Below, piece after piece: positions 35,265 to 43,694 of a DNA stretch of 64,000 nucleotides; the stretch's first letter is position 1, and each line of letters begins with the position of its first letter. The position numbers and the translations under genes were made by a program. The notes below the pieces were generated by a model. The model was not told the origin of the DNA and ran no database searches. It saw nothing but the letters and a program-made list of their open reading frames with translations. The DNA lies in the IMG/VR virus record IMGVR_UViG_3300042383_000546, positions 1 to 64,000 of that record; one strand, given 5' to 3'. The stretch comes from a virus.

Positions 35265-36011
35265 TTAAACTTTTGCGAAGAAATAGATTGTCATAGTAGA
35301 AGCACCTACTGTAGCATATCCTGCCAAAGTACCCGATAAACTATAAAAAGTTACTGTAGTATACCCGCTATCTTGGAACATAGAATAGTTACCTGTGGTG
35401 TTACCCGTAAAAGTTCTTGTAAGCACATTCGCTCCATTGACACCATTTGTCCACGCACTTGTAATTACATTCCCTAATGGATGACCAATAGTAAACTGAC
35501 TTCCTGAATCAATTGTAAATGACCAACCTGCTGCACCAATTAAACTTGTACCTACAGGGTCTGTTGCACTTGCTACACTATCTAAAGCACCATTCACAGT
35601 ATTGATTACAACCGTAAATGTTTTCAAAGTACCCGCTGCACTCACACCGCTAGTACCTGTAAGACCTGAGCTGCCTGAAGTTCCTGAAGAACCTAAAGCA
35701 CTCGTTCCTGAAGAACCTGCTGTTCCTGCTGTGCCACTTACCCCTGAACTTCCTGAAGCACCTGAGCTACCACTTGAGCCACTACTTCCGCTTGAAGCAG
35801 ACGTACCGCTAGTGCCTGTAAGACCTGCAGTGCCTGAGCTACCTGAACTTGCAGAAGTGCCTGAGCTGCCACTAGTACCCGAAGTACCCATACCCGAAGT
35901 ACCACTTGTACCAAAGGTTTGACCACTAGTACCTGAAGAGCCCGAAGCTCCACCTCCACCGCTACCGCCTGAAGTAAACCCAAAATAGTCTGTGCCTAGA
36001 AAGTTGCTCAT
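35265..36011 (-). CDS. Short collagen-like fibre
   Basis: 248 residues. A Gly-rich N-terminus, G-S-S-G-T-S-type triplets (about 20-130), then a beta-rich C-terminal domain (about 131-248) with many Thr and Val. A smaller relative of the stalk in the giant fibre, directly upstream of it on the same transcript. Probably a second surface fibre or an adaptor. Confidence 0.65.
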   Translation of the reverse strand: MSNFLGTDYFGFTSGGSGGGGASGSSGTSGQTFGTSGTSGMGTSGTSGSSGTSASSGSSGTAGLTGTSGTSASSGSSGSSGSSGASGSSGVSGTAGTAGSSGTSALGSSGTSGSSGLTGTSGVSAAGTLKTFTVVINTVNGALDSVASATDPVGTSLIGAAGWSFTIDSGSQFTIGHPLGNVITSAWTNGVNGANVLTRTFTGNTTGNYSMFQDSGYTTVTFYSLSGTLAGYATVGASTMTIYFFAKV

Positions 36012-36021
36012 TATAATTTAT

Positions 36022-36420
36022 TTACACTTTTATTAATTCAGTTAGATATACCTCTTTAACAAATTTACCTGCATTAAATAGAAAGAATCTGCACATTTCG
36101 TCATCTTCTTTATCTAAATAAACACAGACATCAACTTGTTCGCTACCCAACTCCTCTTTAAATCCGTTTAAGAACCCTATGATATGTGGGGGAACAAAAA
36201 CTGTATACCCTTTCAAATCAAATTTTACGTTCAAAATATCTTTTAAACTAACCTCTTTTACAGGTTGGTTATTGTAACACACTTTATATCCTTCCTCCTC
36301 TTCGCCTTTAAGATACAACATTAAAGACACTTCACTTTCCTCTTTTTTTGATTCTGCAGCATATCTTTTTATGCCTTTACAGAATATTTTTGTTGCTTCA
36401 CTGATAATGAAATCTTGCAT
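36022..36420 (-). CDS. Hypothetical soluble protein
   Basis: 132 residues, acidic, alternating strands and helices. A repeated layout (V-S-L-K-D-I-L-N-V, V-Y-L-T-E-L-I-K-V) hints at an internal duplication. The start is preceded by the AAAAACCATAAAA leader. No family recognised. Confidence 0.5.
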   Translation of the reverse strand: MQDFIISEATKIFCKGIKRYAAESKKEESEVSLMLYLKGEEEEGYKVCYNNQPVKEVSLKDILNVKFDLKGYTVFVPPHIIGFLNGFKEELGSEQVDVCVYLDKEDDEMCRFFLFNAGKFVKEVYLTELIKV

Positions 36421-36451
36421 TTTTATGGTTTTTTTTTGTGTAAGAAAATAT

Positions 36452-36730
36452 TTATGACTTCGATATAACTATTTCCGCTATGTCCCCTGATGTACCCGCA
36501 TCAATCGTAACTCCGTCAATCGGGTTAGATACAACCGATGCTGTGATTGTAACACCTTGTCCTTCGTTTAAGGTTACAGGGTCAGAAGCAATACCTTGAA
36601 ATGTACCGCTACCTGCTACTGTTATTGTACCTAAACGACAAATAACGCTTAGTCTCACTGCATTGTCTGATGCAGCTACTGATAAGCTATCATTGGTAAG
36701 GGTGTATGTCCAAATGTTAGTTGCTCCCAT
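36452..36730 (-). CDS. Small beta-rich protein, possible structural
   Basis: 92 residues, Thr/Val/Ser-rich beta strands with almost no Lys except at the end. It resembles small phage head-decoration or fibre-associated proteins in composition only. No family recognised. Confidence 0.5.
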   Translation of the reverse strand: MGATNIWTYTLTNDSLSVAASDNAVRLSVICRLGTITVAGSGTFQGIASDPVTLNEGQGVTITASVVSNPIDGVTIDAGTSGDIAEIVISKS

Positions 36731-36734
36731 TTTA

Positions 36735-37223
36735 TTATTTTATTAAGTTCTTAAAATTATTTTTATACTCAAAAGGTATGGTTGTCTTTATAAATCCACT
36801 TTCCACCTTCACATAGCCTTTTGCCTCAAAAGTCATATCTTTTGCTGCAATAGTCAGTGTTACTAAATTCACTAAATTACCTAGAACAAGTCTAGGGTCA
36901 AAGCTAAATCTATACGTTGCATCTGTAGTCTTTGCAGGTAAAACAACTATATCTTTCACATCGTTTACGTTACCTACTTTGATACCATTGATAGTAAAAT
37001 CAAGATACATTTCCTTAATGGTAGCCTCTACATTTGAAGCGTTATAGATTCTATTAGTAATGTCCAAAGATATGTTATCCATAGATATTTTAACAACTTT
37101 AAGACCTACTACTTGATAAGTAATATCCTTTAAGAAGTTAATCTGCTGCTTATAATAGCGAACAAGGGCATAACCTATTACGGCTAACCCTGATATTACT
37201 AATAGTGGTTTTAAATTTTTCAT
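36735..37223 (-). CDS. Membrane-anchored LEA14/WHy-like protein
   Basis: 162 residues. N-terminal membrane helix (about 7-23), then a beta sandwich with I-S-L-D-I-T-N-R-I-Y-N-A-S and a later V-L-P-A-K-T segment, as in LEA type-2 (WHy) domains. These occur in envelope proteins of bacteria and in some viruses. Its start overlaps the upstream gene's stop by four bases. A virion membrane role is inferred from the cluster. Confidence 0.6.
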   Translation of the reverse strand: MKNLKPLLVISGLAVIGYALVRYYKQQINFLKDITYQVVGLKVVKISMDNISLDITNRIYNASNVEATIKEMYLDFTINGIKVGNVNDVKDIVVLPAKTTDATYRFSFDPRLVLGNLVNLVTLTIAAKDMTFEAKGYVKVESGFIKTTIPFEYKNNFKNLIK

Positions 37224-37822
37224 TTCTTGAAAATTAACGCAATTACTACGAGTGCACCTATGCCAATTCCACCGTAAATTAATAAATTTTTGTTTACTCC
37301 ACCTACAGTTTTTGTATCACCTCCCATATCAAGACCAACTAAATCACCTTTTGCTTTGTTCACGCTAGTATCTGATACGGTTGTAAGGGTATCTAAGAGG
37401 TCTTTCCTTTCTTTTTCTTTCTTTTCGGCTTCAGCTTTATTTACGCAATCATACTGATTTCTAAGCATTTTTGCATTAGCTTCTGCCTCAATTGCAAACT
37501 TTCTTTGAATAGGTAATTCAAAAGCATTACTTGAAGCCATGAGCTTTGTAATTCTTTCTCTTTCTACCATAGCGTCTTGAAGTAGTAAATCAATACCTCC
37601 ACAGGTTTTTGTATCATATCTAGCCCACTTTGCTTTAGCGTCTTTCTCTACTTGAGCAATAGACTCTTTACGCTTTTTGCTACCAAATAGGCTATAAAAC
37701 TGCTCTTCACCTGTAAAACAAGCATATCCATTAGTTTTTTCGTCTACAAAGCATCTGTCGTTACCTACTCTTGAAGGAGCTAGAGCACTAAGCTCATTAT
37801 TTTCAATCATGTCTATAGCCAT
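37220..37822 (-). CDS. Tail-anchored structural-type protein with FTGxxxF motif
   Basis: 200 residues. C-F-T-G-E-E-Q-F near residue 35 is a copy of a short motif shared with the capsid candidate and other proteins here. A helical middle with Q-R-K-F resembles the 14555/15344 paralogs, and a C-terminal membrane helix ends I-F-K-K. Two possible starts (37822 or 37810). Confidence 0.55.
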   Translation of the reverse strand: MAIDMIENNELSALAPSRVGNDRCFVDEKTNGYACFTGEEQFYSLFGSKKRKESIAQVEKDAKAKWARYDTKTCGGIDLLLQDAMVERERITKLMASSNAFELPIQRKFAIEAEANAKMLRNQYDCVNKAEAEKKEKERKDLLDTLTTVSDTSVNKAKGDLVGLDMGGDTKTVGGVNKNLLIYGGIGIGALVVIALIFKK

Positions 37823-37831
37823 AACCTTATT

Positions 37832-38341
37832 TTATATTGTGTATTTAATCTTTTTAGCAGCCCAATCCTTATTTATGTTACTTACTCTATAAGAGGTTAA
37901 GCCAAAATATTCGTTACCTAATTCCTTCTTAACATAAGTCAATAAGTCCATTTTATCACCCACAGGTATACCAAAAGCATAGTCCTGACGGCTACCAAAT
38001 GATTTAATGAGTTTGGCAACATCTAGGTCATTTTTCATTTTTTTCAATGAATCTTGAACTGCAGCATAGTCATCACCAACGGCAAATCTCATGCTATTGT
38101 ATATAGTATTAGCCAAAGTATCATATGTGCTATCGGGATAACTAGCCTTTTGAAATCTTTGTAGATTTGAAATTTCGCTGTTTATGTTTCTACCTAGTTC
38201 AGCGTTTCTTTTTGCCTCTTCCGAAGGAAATACAATCGTGTAAAGTTTCTTACCAACGAAAAATAGGGCTGCAGCACCGCCAACTACAACGATACCTTTA
38301 GCCCATTGAGGTAAATCTTTATAATACTGATATACTTTCAT
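37832..38341 (-). CDS. N-terminally anchored protein
   Basis: 169 residues. A hydrophobic helix at about 16-34 follows a short basic-aromatic start; the rest is helical and soluble. No family recognised. Part of the continuous series of small membrane proteins. Confidence 0.5.
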   Translation of the reverse strand: MKVYQYYKDLPQWAKGIVVVGGAAALFFVGKKLYTIVFPSEEAKRNAELGRNINSEISNLQRFQKASYPDSTYDTLANTIYNSMRFAVGDDYAAVQDSLKKMKNDLDVAKLIKSFGSRQDYAFGIPVGDKMDLLTYVKKELGNEYFGLTSYRVSNINKDWAAKKIKYTI

Positions 38342-38351
38342 AATATTTTTT

Positions 38352-38606
38352 TTATCTTACTGCCCTACCACCCTTAGTATTAATAGTTTTACCATTATAC
38401 TCAAATGTAGGTATATTGTTTTTTGCTGCTTTAGACCAAACTCTTAAAAAAGCCATGTCAAACTTTTTAAGGTCTTCTAACGTTCCCGTACTAGCGTCCG
38501 CTTTTTTGATTGCTCTAGCATAAGCATTTTTAGAGAAATACATATAGTAAGCTCCATAAGCTACTACTGCGTAAAGACCAACGTAAAAAACTAATTTTTT
38601 ATTCAT
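38352..38606 (-). CDS. N-terminally anchored small protein
   Basis: 84 residues with a membrane helix at about 4-22 and a basic soluble part. No family recognised. Confidence 0.5.
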   Translation of the reverse strand: MNKKLVFYVGLYAVVAYGAYYMYFSKNAYARAIKKADASTGTLEDLKKFDMAFLRVWSKAAKNNIPTFEYNGKTINTKGGRAVR

Positions 38607-38615
38607 AACTTTTTT

Positions 38616-39140
38616 TTATATATACCTAAATTTATATCCGCTACAAGATTTAGATACACCTCTTAAATTCTGACTTATTGCAGTAGCAGAAACACCAAAT
38701 TCTTTAGATGTTTCTTTTATGCCATTACAAAATCTAATATGATTACCTTTTAAATCCATTTGCTCAAATTTAACTCTTAAAAGTAATCCGTTTTTACTTG
38801 TATCAATTAATTTATTTTTTATGGCATGGACAATTTGCTCTCTATGAGTAGCCCATTCTAAATTTTCAACTCTATTGTCTTTCTTATTACCATTAATATG
38901 ATTCACAGTTGGTTTTCCATCAGAATTTTCTATAAATGCTTCAGCAACTAACCTATGAGCAAAAACTAATTTCACACCATCTTCATTTCTAATTTTACAT
39001 TTTATATAGCCTCTAACATTAGTACCATTAACTTTTACCCAATTGCCCTCAAGGTTTTTTTGACATAAAGATTTACTATATACATTTCCATGAATATCTA
39101 CCTTATAGTTCGGGTATTTGTATACAATTTTGTCTTCCAT
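38616..39140 (-). CDS. HNH homing endonuclease (NUMOD4-HNH type)
   Basis: 174 residues. A NUMOD4-like start (Y-K-V-D-I-H-G-N-V-Y-S), then the HNH core A-H-R-L-V-A-E-A-F (H62) and V-N-H-I-N-G-N-K-x-D-N-R-V-x-N-L-E-W (80-96). A C-terminal segment with S-K-E-F-G-V-S-A-T-A-I-S is a helix-turn-helix-like DNA-binding unit. It is a free-standing mobile intron-type endonuclease lodged between virion genes and probably does no job for the virus. Confidence 0.85.
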   Translation of the reverse strand: MEDKIVYKYPNYKVDIHGNVYSKSLCQKNLEGNWVKVNGTNVRGYIKCKIRNEDGVKLVFAHRLVAEAFIENSDGKPTVNHINGNKKDNRVENLEWATHREQIVHAIKNKLIDTSKNGLLLRVKFEQMDLKGNHIRFCNGIKETSKEFGVSATAISQNLRGVSKSCSGYKFRYI

Positions 39141-39147
39141 CTTATAA

Positions 39148-39951
39148 TTAATTGCCTGAAGCGTAAACGTCTTTAATATTATATTCAGCTATATAGTCCT
39201 TAATAAACTTATCGATGATTTGGTATCTTATTTTATTTTCGGGACTAGGAAACCCTATAAATGTTTCTCCAAATGCAGCATAAGCCTCCTTGATTGGATA
39301 GCCTAAGCCTAAATATATTGTAAGACCGTTTAAGTCTGCTTCAGTTTCGTTTGCTATATCACTATTCACATAGTAGTGGCTAAACTCATGGAGTAAAATT
39401 GCCATTCTCATAGGAATAGTAAAAGGCACAAAGGCTTCCTGAGAAACTTGTATTCTACCATTTTTTGTGCTGATACGAGCAGGTGTAGCCATTTTCTGAC
39501 CTTTACTGCTAATAATAAAAGGTAAATATTCAATTTTGAAATTACCTGCAGCACTTACATAATCTTTTTTAGAAGATAACGAACCTGCATTATAACAGAA
39601 CTTTTGAGCAAAAGCAACGAAGTTTCTTACAAGTGGAGTGTCCATTTTGGTTTTACCCAAAGTAATATCTAGCTCCTCTCTTTTTACTTCTAGTACTTCA
39701 AAAGTAGGGTCTTCACCCTTTTTCTTATTACCATTCTTTTCATTATAGATGTCCAAAATACAAGTGTTTGGAGCTAAAGGCATCCTAACATATAATTCTT
39801 GAGTTCCATCTATTGTTTTAGTTCTATTGGTAAAATAGGTATTAGCCTGACCCTTATCATACACCTTTAATACAATAACTTGAGGACTAGTCGTTTTCAC
39901 TACTACCTTCACTTTGCAGGGGGCAAATCTCGTCCACAGGTTATATTGCAT
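39148..39951 (-). CDS. Zinc metalloprotease-like protein
   Basis: 267 residues. L-L-H188-E-F-S-H192 with a downstream N-E-T-E-A-D (201-206) is a zincin site with a third acidic ligand. An N-terminal beta domain (1-100) precedes it. No signal peptide is seen. Within a run of virion-type genes it could process structural proteins, or act on the host envelope at entry; both are inferences. It overlaps the next gene by 11 bases. Confidence 0.65.
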   Translation of the reverse strand: MQYNLWTRFAPCKVKVVVKTTSPQVIVLKVYDKGQANTYFTNRTKTIDGTQELYVRMPLAPNTCILDIYNEKNGNKKKGEDPTFEVLEVKREELDITLGKTKMDTPLVRNFVAFAQKFCYNAGSLSSKKDYVSAAGNFKIEYLPFIISSKGQKMATPARISTKNGRIQVSQEAFVPFTIPMRMAILLHEFSHYYVNSDIANETEADLNGLTIYLGLGYPIKEAYAAFGETFIGFPSPENKIRYQIIDKFIKDYIAEYNIKDVYASGN

Positions 39952-40246
39952 CAGTATACAATGGGGTTTTTATTTTATCAGGATTTATACGACTTCTACG
40001 TTTTTGAGACTCCATAGCTTTTTCTTTTACCGCCTTACTAGCTTGTACGGGAGGTAACACAACTTCAAAATCTCTTAAAAAAGCATTCGTATACTTTGAA
40101 GATTCTACGTTTGTAGCATCAGCAATAACTTCTTTTACTTCAGCGTCTGTCATTAAACTAGCAGAAGGTTTTTTGAAACCTCTGTAATATAAGTGAGCAG
40201 CAATACCGCCTACTAAAACTCCAATAAGTACATCACCTATTTTCAT
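39941..40246 (-). CDS. N-terminally anchored small protein
   Basis: 101 residues. Short membrane helix (about 5-22) starting right after the Met, then a helical soluble domain with a basic C-terminal region. No family recognised. Confidence 0.5.
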   Translation of the reverse strand: MKIGDVLIGVLVGGIAAHLYYRGFKKPSASLMTDAEVKEVIADATNVESSKYTNAFLRDFEVVLPPVQASKAVKEKAMESQKRRSRINPDKIKTPLYTDAI

Positions 40247-40247
40247 A

Positions 40248-40547
40248 TTATTTCTTTTTCATGATTTGACGAGCTACTACAGCTAACAAAATAATACCAC
40301 CCACGATATATAAAGTCTTTACAGGCATTCCTAAAACTGTTTTTCCCATGTCTTTTTCTTTAGTTTTAAATTTATTTAAAGTTAAATTAATTTCTTGATT
40401 TAACCCATCATTCAAAGGGAAAATCCCTTTTGTTTTTTCTCTTGTAAGCCACTCAGAGAAATTGAGTGTACCGCCATCTTCTTTGTAAATTTTGAAAAGC
40501 TGATTTGCGGTTAGTGTCTTGTCCAAATCAATTTGACTTTCTGCCAT
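40248..40547 (-). CDS. Tail-anchored small protein
   Basis: 99 residues. A soluble N-terminal part with a helix-loop (Q-L-F-K-I-Y-K-E-D-G-G-T-L-N-F-S-E-W-L), then a C-terminal membrane helix ending M-K-K-K. No family recognised. Confidence 0.5.
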   Translation of the reverse strand: MAESQIDLDKTLTANQLFKIYKEDGGTLNFSEWLTREKTKGIFPLNDGLNQEINLTLNKFKTKEKDMGKTVLGMPVKTLYIVGGIILLAVVARQIMKKK

Positions 40548-40555
40548 ATTTATGT

Positions 40556-41005
40556 TTATTTTTTGAATAAGTACAAAGAAGAAGCAAAACCTATCATGTT
40601 ATTACCATCTTCAGAAACTTGATACCAACCTGCAACCTGAGAAGGACTGCCGTAAAGGGTACTTCCGTTTGCTATCTTCTTCACTATTTCAGACTTTGCA
40701 CTTGGGGTCTTTCTAATATTTAGATTACTACCTAGTGTTTTAACCTGAAGGGCTTGTTTTGAGCCTGTGTTTAAGAATAAAGCAGCTAATGGATTTGTAA
40801 GTGCTAGATTAGCAGATACAAGTGCCTTTTTTTGCTCATCTGTTAATTCAGTAGATGTTGAAGCTGTAGGGTCAATAGTTATAGTTTCTCCTTCAACTTT
40901 TGGAGCATCTTTTTTGCCGAATAGCTTTCCTCTAAAAGCATAGAGTAAACCACCTACAGCTAATACACTTGCAACCCCGATTAATATTTTTGTATTCTTT
41001 TCCAT
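40556..41005 (-). CDS. Membrane-anchored bacterial SH3 (SH3b) protein
   Basis: 149 residues. N-terminal membrane helix (about 6-24), a helical linker, and a C-terminal SH3b domain (about 86-149) with L-N-I-R-K-T-P-S and G-W-Y-Q-V. SH3b domains bind cell-wall peptides or glycans. With the anchored PG-binding protein at 15734 it suggests particle contact with peptidoglycan. Confidence 0.7.
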   Translation of the reverse strand: MEKNTKILIGVASVLAVGGLLYAFRGKLFGKKDAPKVEGETITIDPTASTSTELTDEQKKALVSANLALTNPLAALFLNTGSKQALQVKTLGSNLNIRKTPSAKSEIVKKIANGSTLYGSPSQVAGWYQVSEDGNNMIGFASSLYLFKK

Positions 41006-41006
41006 T

Positions 41007-41408
41007 TTATTTGTGTTCTATTAGTAATTCACCTAATACTTCTATTCTACCAACCTTTTTTTGAAAGTCAATTTGCCCGATACTCATGTCCTGAATACCA
41101 TTATTTACTTCACTAATCAAACCTTTAAGTTCCTTTTCAGCTTCAGCAAAATCTAATTTTCCTTCAGCAGCACTTTTATAGTAGGGCTCTTTGACATCAA
41201 AATGATAGTAAGTCAGCATTGATAGTCCACCTTTTTCTTTAGCGTTTTCTGCAATCTTCATAGCACCCTCTCCCCTTTTTTTAGAGAAGTCTTCAAGTTG
41301 TTTGTCTGTGCTCTGAGTACTCTGCTTTTTATTTTTATTCATAATTAAATAGGTTAAGCCCAATAGACCTAACCCACCTAATATGAATACTTTTGTGTTT
41401 TGTTCCAT
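41007..41408 (-). CDS. N-terminally anchored helical protein
   Basis: 133 residues. Membrane helix (about 7-23), then a long charged helical part. Its start overlaps the stop of the upstream gene by one base. No family recognised. Confidence 0.5.
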   Translation of the reverse strand: MEQNTKVFILGGLGLLGLTYLIMNKNKKQSTQSTDKQLEDFSKKRGEGAMKIAENAKEKGGLSMLTYYHFDVKEPYYKSAAEGKLDFAEAEKELKGLISEVNNGIQDMSIGQIDFQKKVGRIEVLGELLIEHK

Positions 41409-41635
41409 TATTCTTCTACTTTAGGTAGTAATAACTGAGATACCAAACCACCAATAATAGCTCCTATAAACGCTGAAGAGACTAAATTGTACTGACGAGA
41501 ATAACCTATTAAAAGACCACCTGCCATTCCAATAAAGCCTCCTGTTATAGTGCCTTTTGTTTTTTTCAAAGCCATACTATCAGACTTTGATTTAAGCTCT
41601 TTAGCTTTTTGTAATAGTTCTGATGCTTCAGCCAT
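41408..41635 (-). CDS. Small glycine-rich two-helix membrane protein
   Basis: 75 residues. A charged N-terminal helix, then one or two Gly-rich hydrophobic segments (G-F-I-G-M-A-G-G-L-L-I-G and A-F-I-G-A-I-I-G-G-L) like a glycine-zipper protein. No family recognised. Confidence 0.55.
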   Translation of the reverse strand: MAEASELLQKAKELKSKSDSMALKKTKGTITGGFIGMAGGLLIGYSRQYNLVSSAFIGAIIGGLVSQLLLPKVEE

Positions 41636-41646
41636 TTTTTATTTTT

Positions 41647-41748
41647 TTATTTTTGACCGCTCTTCCAACTTCTAGAAACTACATAAACAGTAACACCTAG
41701 TGCTACAAGTCCTAAAGCATACGCTAGTAAATTTTTTCCGTTTTTCAT
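41647..41748 (-). CDS. 33-residue membrane miniprotein ending W-K-S-G-Q-K
   Basis: ATG at 41748, TAA at 41647. One membrane helix (A-Y-A-L-G-L-V-A-L-G-V-T-V-Y-V-V) followed by S-R-S-W-K-S-G-Q-K. The protein at 50314-50421 ends S-A-W-K-S-G-Q after a similar helix, so the two are paralogs; this repeat is strong evidence that both are real genes. Confidence 0.65.
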   Translation of the reverse strand: MKNGKNLLAYALGLVALGVTVYVVSRSWKSGQK

Positions 41749-41751
41749 TTT

Positions 41752-42150
41752 TTATGGATTGAATTGTGATAAAATCGTTTTTCTAGGTCTATTCTTTGGT
41801 GCACATCTACAAGCATCTTGGATATTTGTAGGAGCACCGCCCGTTGCATTCATAAACATTGGTGCACCAACACCTCTGTCATAAATGTTAGGTATTAAAT
41901 TCTGAGAACTCATGTAAATTGGAGGTTTAACACCACTACCCAAAGCACTAACGGTTACAGGGTTTGCAGTTAAACCACTTGATGGCTGCTGAGGTGGAGG
42001 TTTAAGGTCAGGAATACCTACAATGATTGGAGGATTTTCATTTTTTAAATCTGAAACCTTAACTTCTTTTTTCTTACTATAATATCTTAAAGCAAGTATA
42101 GTTGCTACTATCCCCGCTCCAAACCATAGTATTTTATTATCTGTTGCCAT
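41752..42150 (-). CDS. N-terminally anchored Pro-rich protein
   Basis: 132 residues. Membrane helix (about 8-23), basic flank, Pro-rich linker, and a C-terminal part with C-R-C-A-P. No family recognised. Part of the membrane-protein block next to the capsid gene. Confidence 0.5.
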   Translation of the reverse strand: MATDNKILWFGAGIVATILALRYYSKKKEVKVSDLKNENPPIIVGIPDLKPPPQQPSSGLTANPVTVSALGSGVKPPIYMSSQNLIPNIYDRGVGAPMFMNATGGAPTNIQDACRCAPKNRPRKTILSQFNP

Positions 42151-42152
42151 GA

Positions 42153-42854
42153 TTAGTTAGTTTTTTTAGCTTTTACAATAAGGTATATAGCTGTGATTGC
42201 TACTAACACACCCGCACCAATTATGATGTAAGTGGTAGCACTAGTTTTCTTACTAGGTGTACCCATGTTTGCTCTTAGCTCATCTTGTTGTGCTTGTAAG
42301 GCTGCAGCTTGATTACTAATGTTATTGGCATCAGCTTGAGTCTTGTTATTGATTTTATTTAAACCAATTTGAATACCTGCATTGATTGTATCTTGACTAG
42401 TAAGTGCTTTACCAATGTTTGCTAATAGTAAACCTACTCCTGTCTTTCCTTGAGGATTGTCGGCTGTAACTCTACTTTGTTTTTTAGCAGCAGCAGCTTG
42501 AGCAGCAGCAGCTTTTTTTGCAGCTCTTTCAGCAGCAGTCATATTATAAAAATCATCTGCTCCTGTGAATTGAAAATCGTCAATCCCTGTAAATCCAAAA
42601 TCCTGTGAGCTACCAACAAATGATAATGTTTCACCTGCCTCTTTAACTTTTTCTGTTAGAAAAGTAGACAACTCATTTTTGAAGTTTGGACTTTTAGCTG
42701 AAGCCATAAGTACGGCAATAGTAACTTCTTTGTCAGAAGGATTGTTACCTACTACAACTCCGTTTCTTTTAAGTAATCTAACTAGACCATCTTTATCAGT
42801 AACTACAGCGTATGATAACGCTTCTTCTGTTACTTGTAGTGCACTTACTGCCAT
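42153..42854 (-). CDS. Tail-anchored protein with two FTGxDDF motifs
   Basis: 233 residues. F-T-G-I-D-D-F and F-T-G-A-D-D-F in tandem near residues 85-97, also present as F-T-G-A-D-N-F in the capsid candidate two genes on. Ala-rich helical middle; C-terminal membrane helix. Probably a capsid-to-membrane linking protein (inference). Confidence 0.6.
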   Translation of the reverse strand: MAVSALQVTEEALSYAVVTDKDGLVRLLKRNGVVVGNNPSDKEVTIAVLMASAKSPNFKNELSTFLTEKVKEAGETLSFVGSSQDFGFTGIDDFQFTGADDFYNMTAAERAAKKAAAAQAAAAKKQSRVTADNPQGKTGVGLLLANIGKALTSQDTINAGIQIGLNKINNKTQADANNISNQAAALQAQQDELRANMGTPSKKTSATTYIIIGAGVLVAITAIYLIVKAKKTN

Positions 42855-42869
42855 GTTATTTTAATTTAA

Positions 42870-43175
42870 TTATTTTTTATTTACATAATACGTTACACCA
42901 TAAATAGCTAGTGTAATACCAATTACCCATGCCCATTTTTGCCCTTTAGACATTCTTACACCAAATAAGCCTTCAACTTCGCTTACAGGATTGCTTGGGT
43001 CATTTGGCAAAGGTGCACCTTCCATAGTTTTTTTATCCTGTGGTGGTGGTGGTGAAAATTTGCTTTCATGCCTTTTCATGCAATCTTCAAAACTGCTATA
43101 TTTACTTTTATCGTAACCATAGTTACAATATTGAAATTTTGCCTCTGCTGCGTTTTGTGGTGCTCGTAAAGCCAT
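42870..43175 (-). CDS. Tail-anchored small protein
   Basis: 101 residues. N-terminal part with Cys/Tyr (Y-C-N-Y-G-Y), a Pro run, and a C-terminal membrane helix ending Y-Y-V-N-K-K. No family recognised. Directly downstream of the capsid region. Confidence 0.55.
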   Translation of the reverse strand: MALRAPQNAAEAKFQYCNYGYDKSKYSSFEDCMKRHESKFSPPPPQDKKTMEGAPLPNDPSNPVSEVEGLFGVRMSKGQKWAWVIGITLAIYGVTYYVNKK

Positions 43176-43180
43176 TATAA

Positions 43181-43603
43181 TTATTTTTTAGTTGTTATGA
43201 TAGCGAAAGCAATTAATACCGCTCCTGCAAACATTAACATACCTGTTTCCGAAGTTAATTTTTTATTGTCAGCAACTTGTTGTGCTGCTTGAGCTTGAAG
43301 CTGACCTGAGAAATTCATGTAAGATTCAAGAATATTTTTATTTGGATTTGAAGCGGTACAAGTACAGCCATCAGGCTTTTTACCATACTTCTTCTCGAAG
43401 TAGTCCATGAACAATTCTTTGTCAGGGTTATTTTCGATAATTTCCATTAATACGGGTTCGCCCTCGTAGGACACGAGTTGCTGTAAAACCGAAGAAAGAG
43501 GTTGGTCTCTGTCAAATTCGTAGCCATGTCTATGTGCCAACGATTTCACAAAATATGGATTCGCTGCAGCGGTGTATGCGTATATGTTTACATTACTCGA
43601 CAT
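43181..43603 (-). CDS. Tail-anchored protein downstream of the capsid gene
   Basis: 140 residues from the ATG at 43603; a TTG nine bases earlier could start too, but the MSSNV start is better. The soluble domain has a C-T-C pair, and a C-terminal membrane helix ends I-T-T-K-K. It starts just after the capsid terminator, so it needs readthrough or its own promoter. Confidence 0.55.
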   Translation of the reverse strand: MSSNVNIYAYTAAANPYFVKSLAHRHGYEFDRDQPLSSVLQQLVSYEGEPVLMEIIENNPDKELFMDYFEKKYGKKPDGCTCTASNPNKNILESYMNFSGQLQAQAAQQVADNKKLTSETGMLMFAGAVLIAFAIITTKK

Positions 43604-43629
43604 GATATGCAATTTAATGAATTAAAAGT

Positions 43630-43672
43630 AAAAAAGGGCGAAGCTGATATAAAATCTGCTTCAGCCCTTTCT
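43630..43672 (-). terminator. Strong terminator after the capsid candidate
   Basis: Long GC-rich stem AAAGGGC-GAAGC ... GCTTC-A-GCCCTTT (43633-43670), then on the minus strand TTTTTTACTTTT. The best hairpin in the window; it isolates the upstream gene as a highly expressed unit. Confidence 0.85.
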
Positions 43673-43694
43673 TTTTTATTTTATACCGCTAGAA

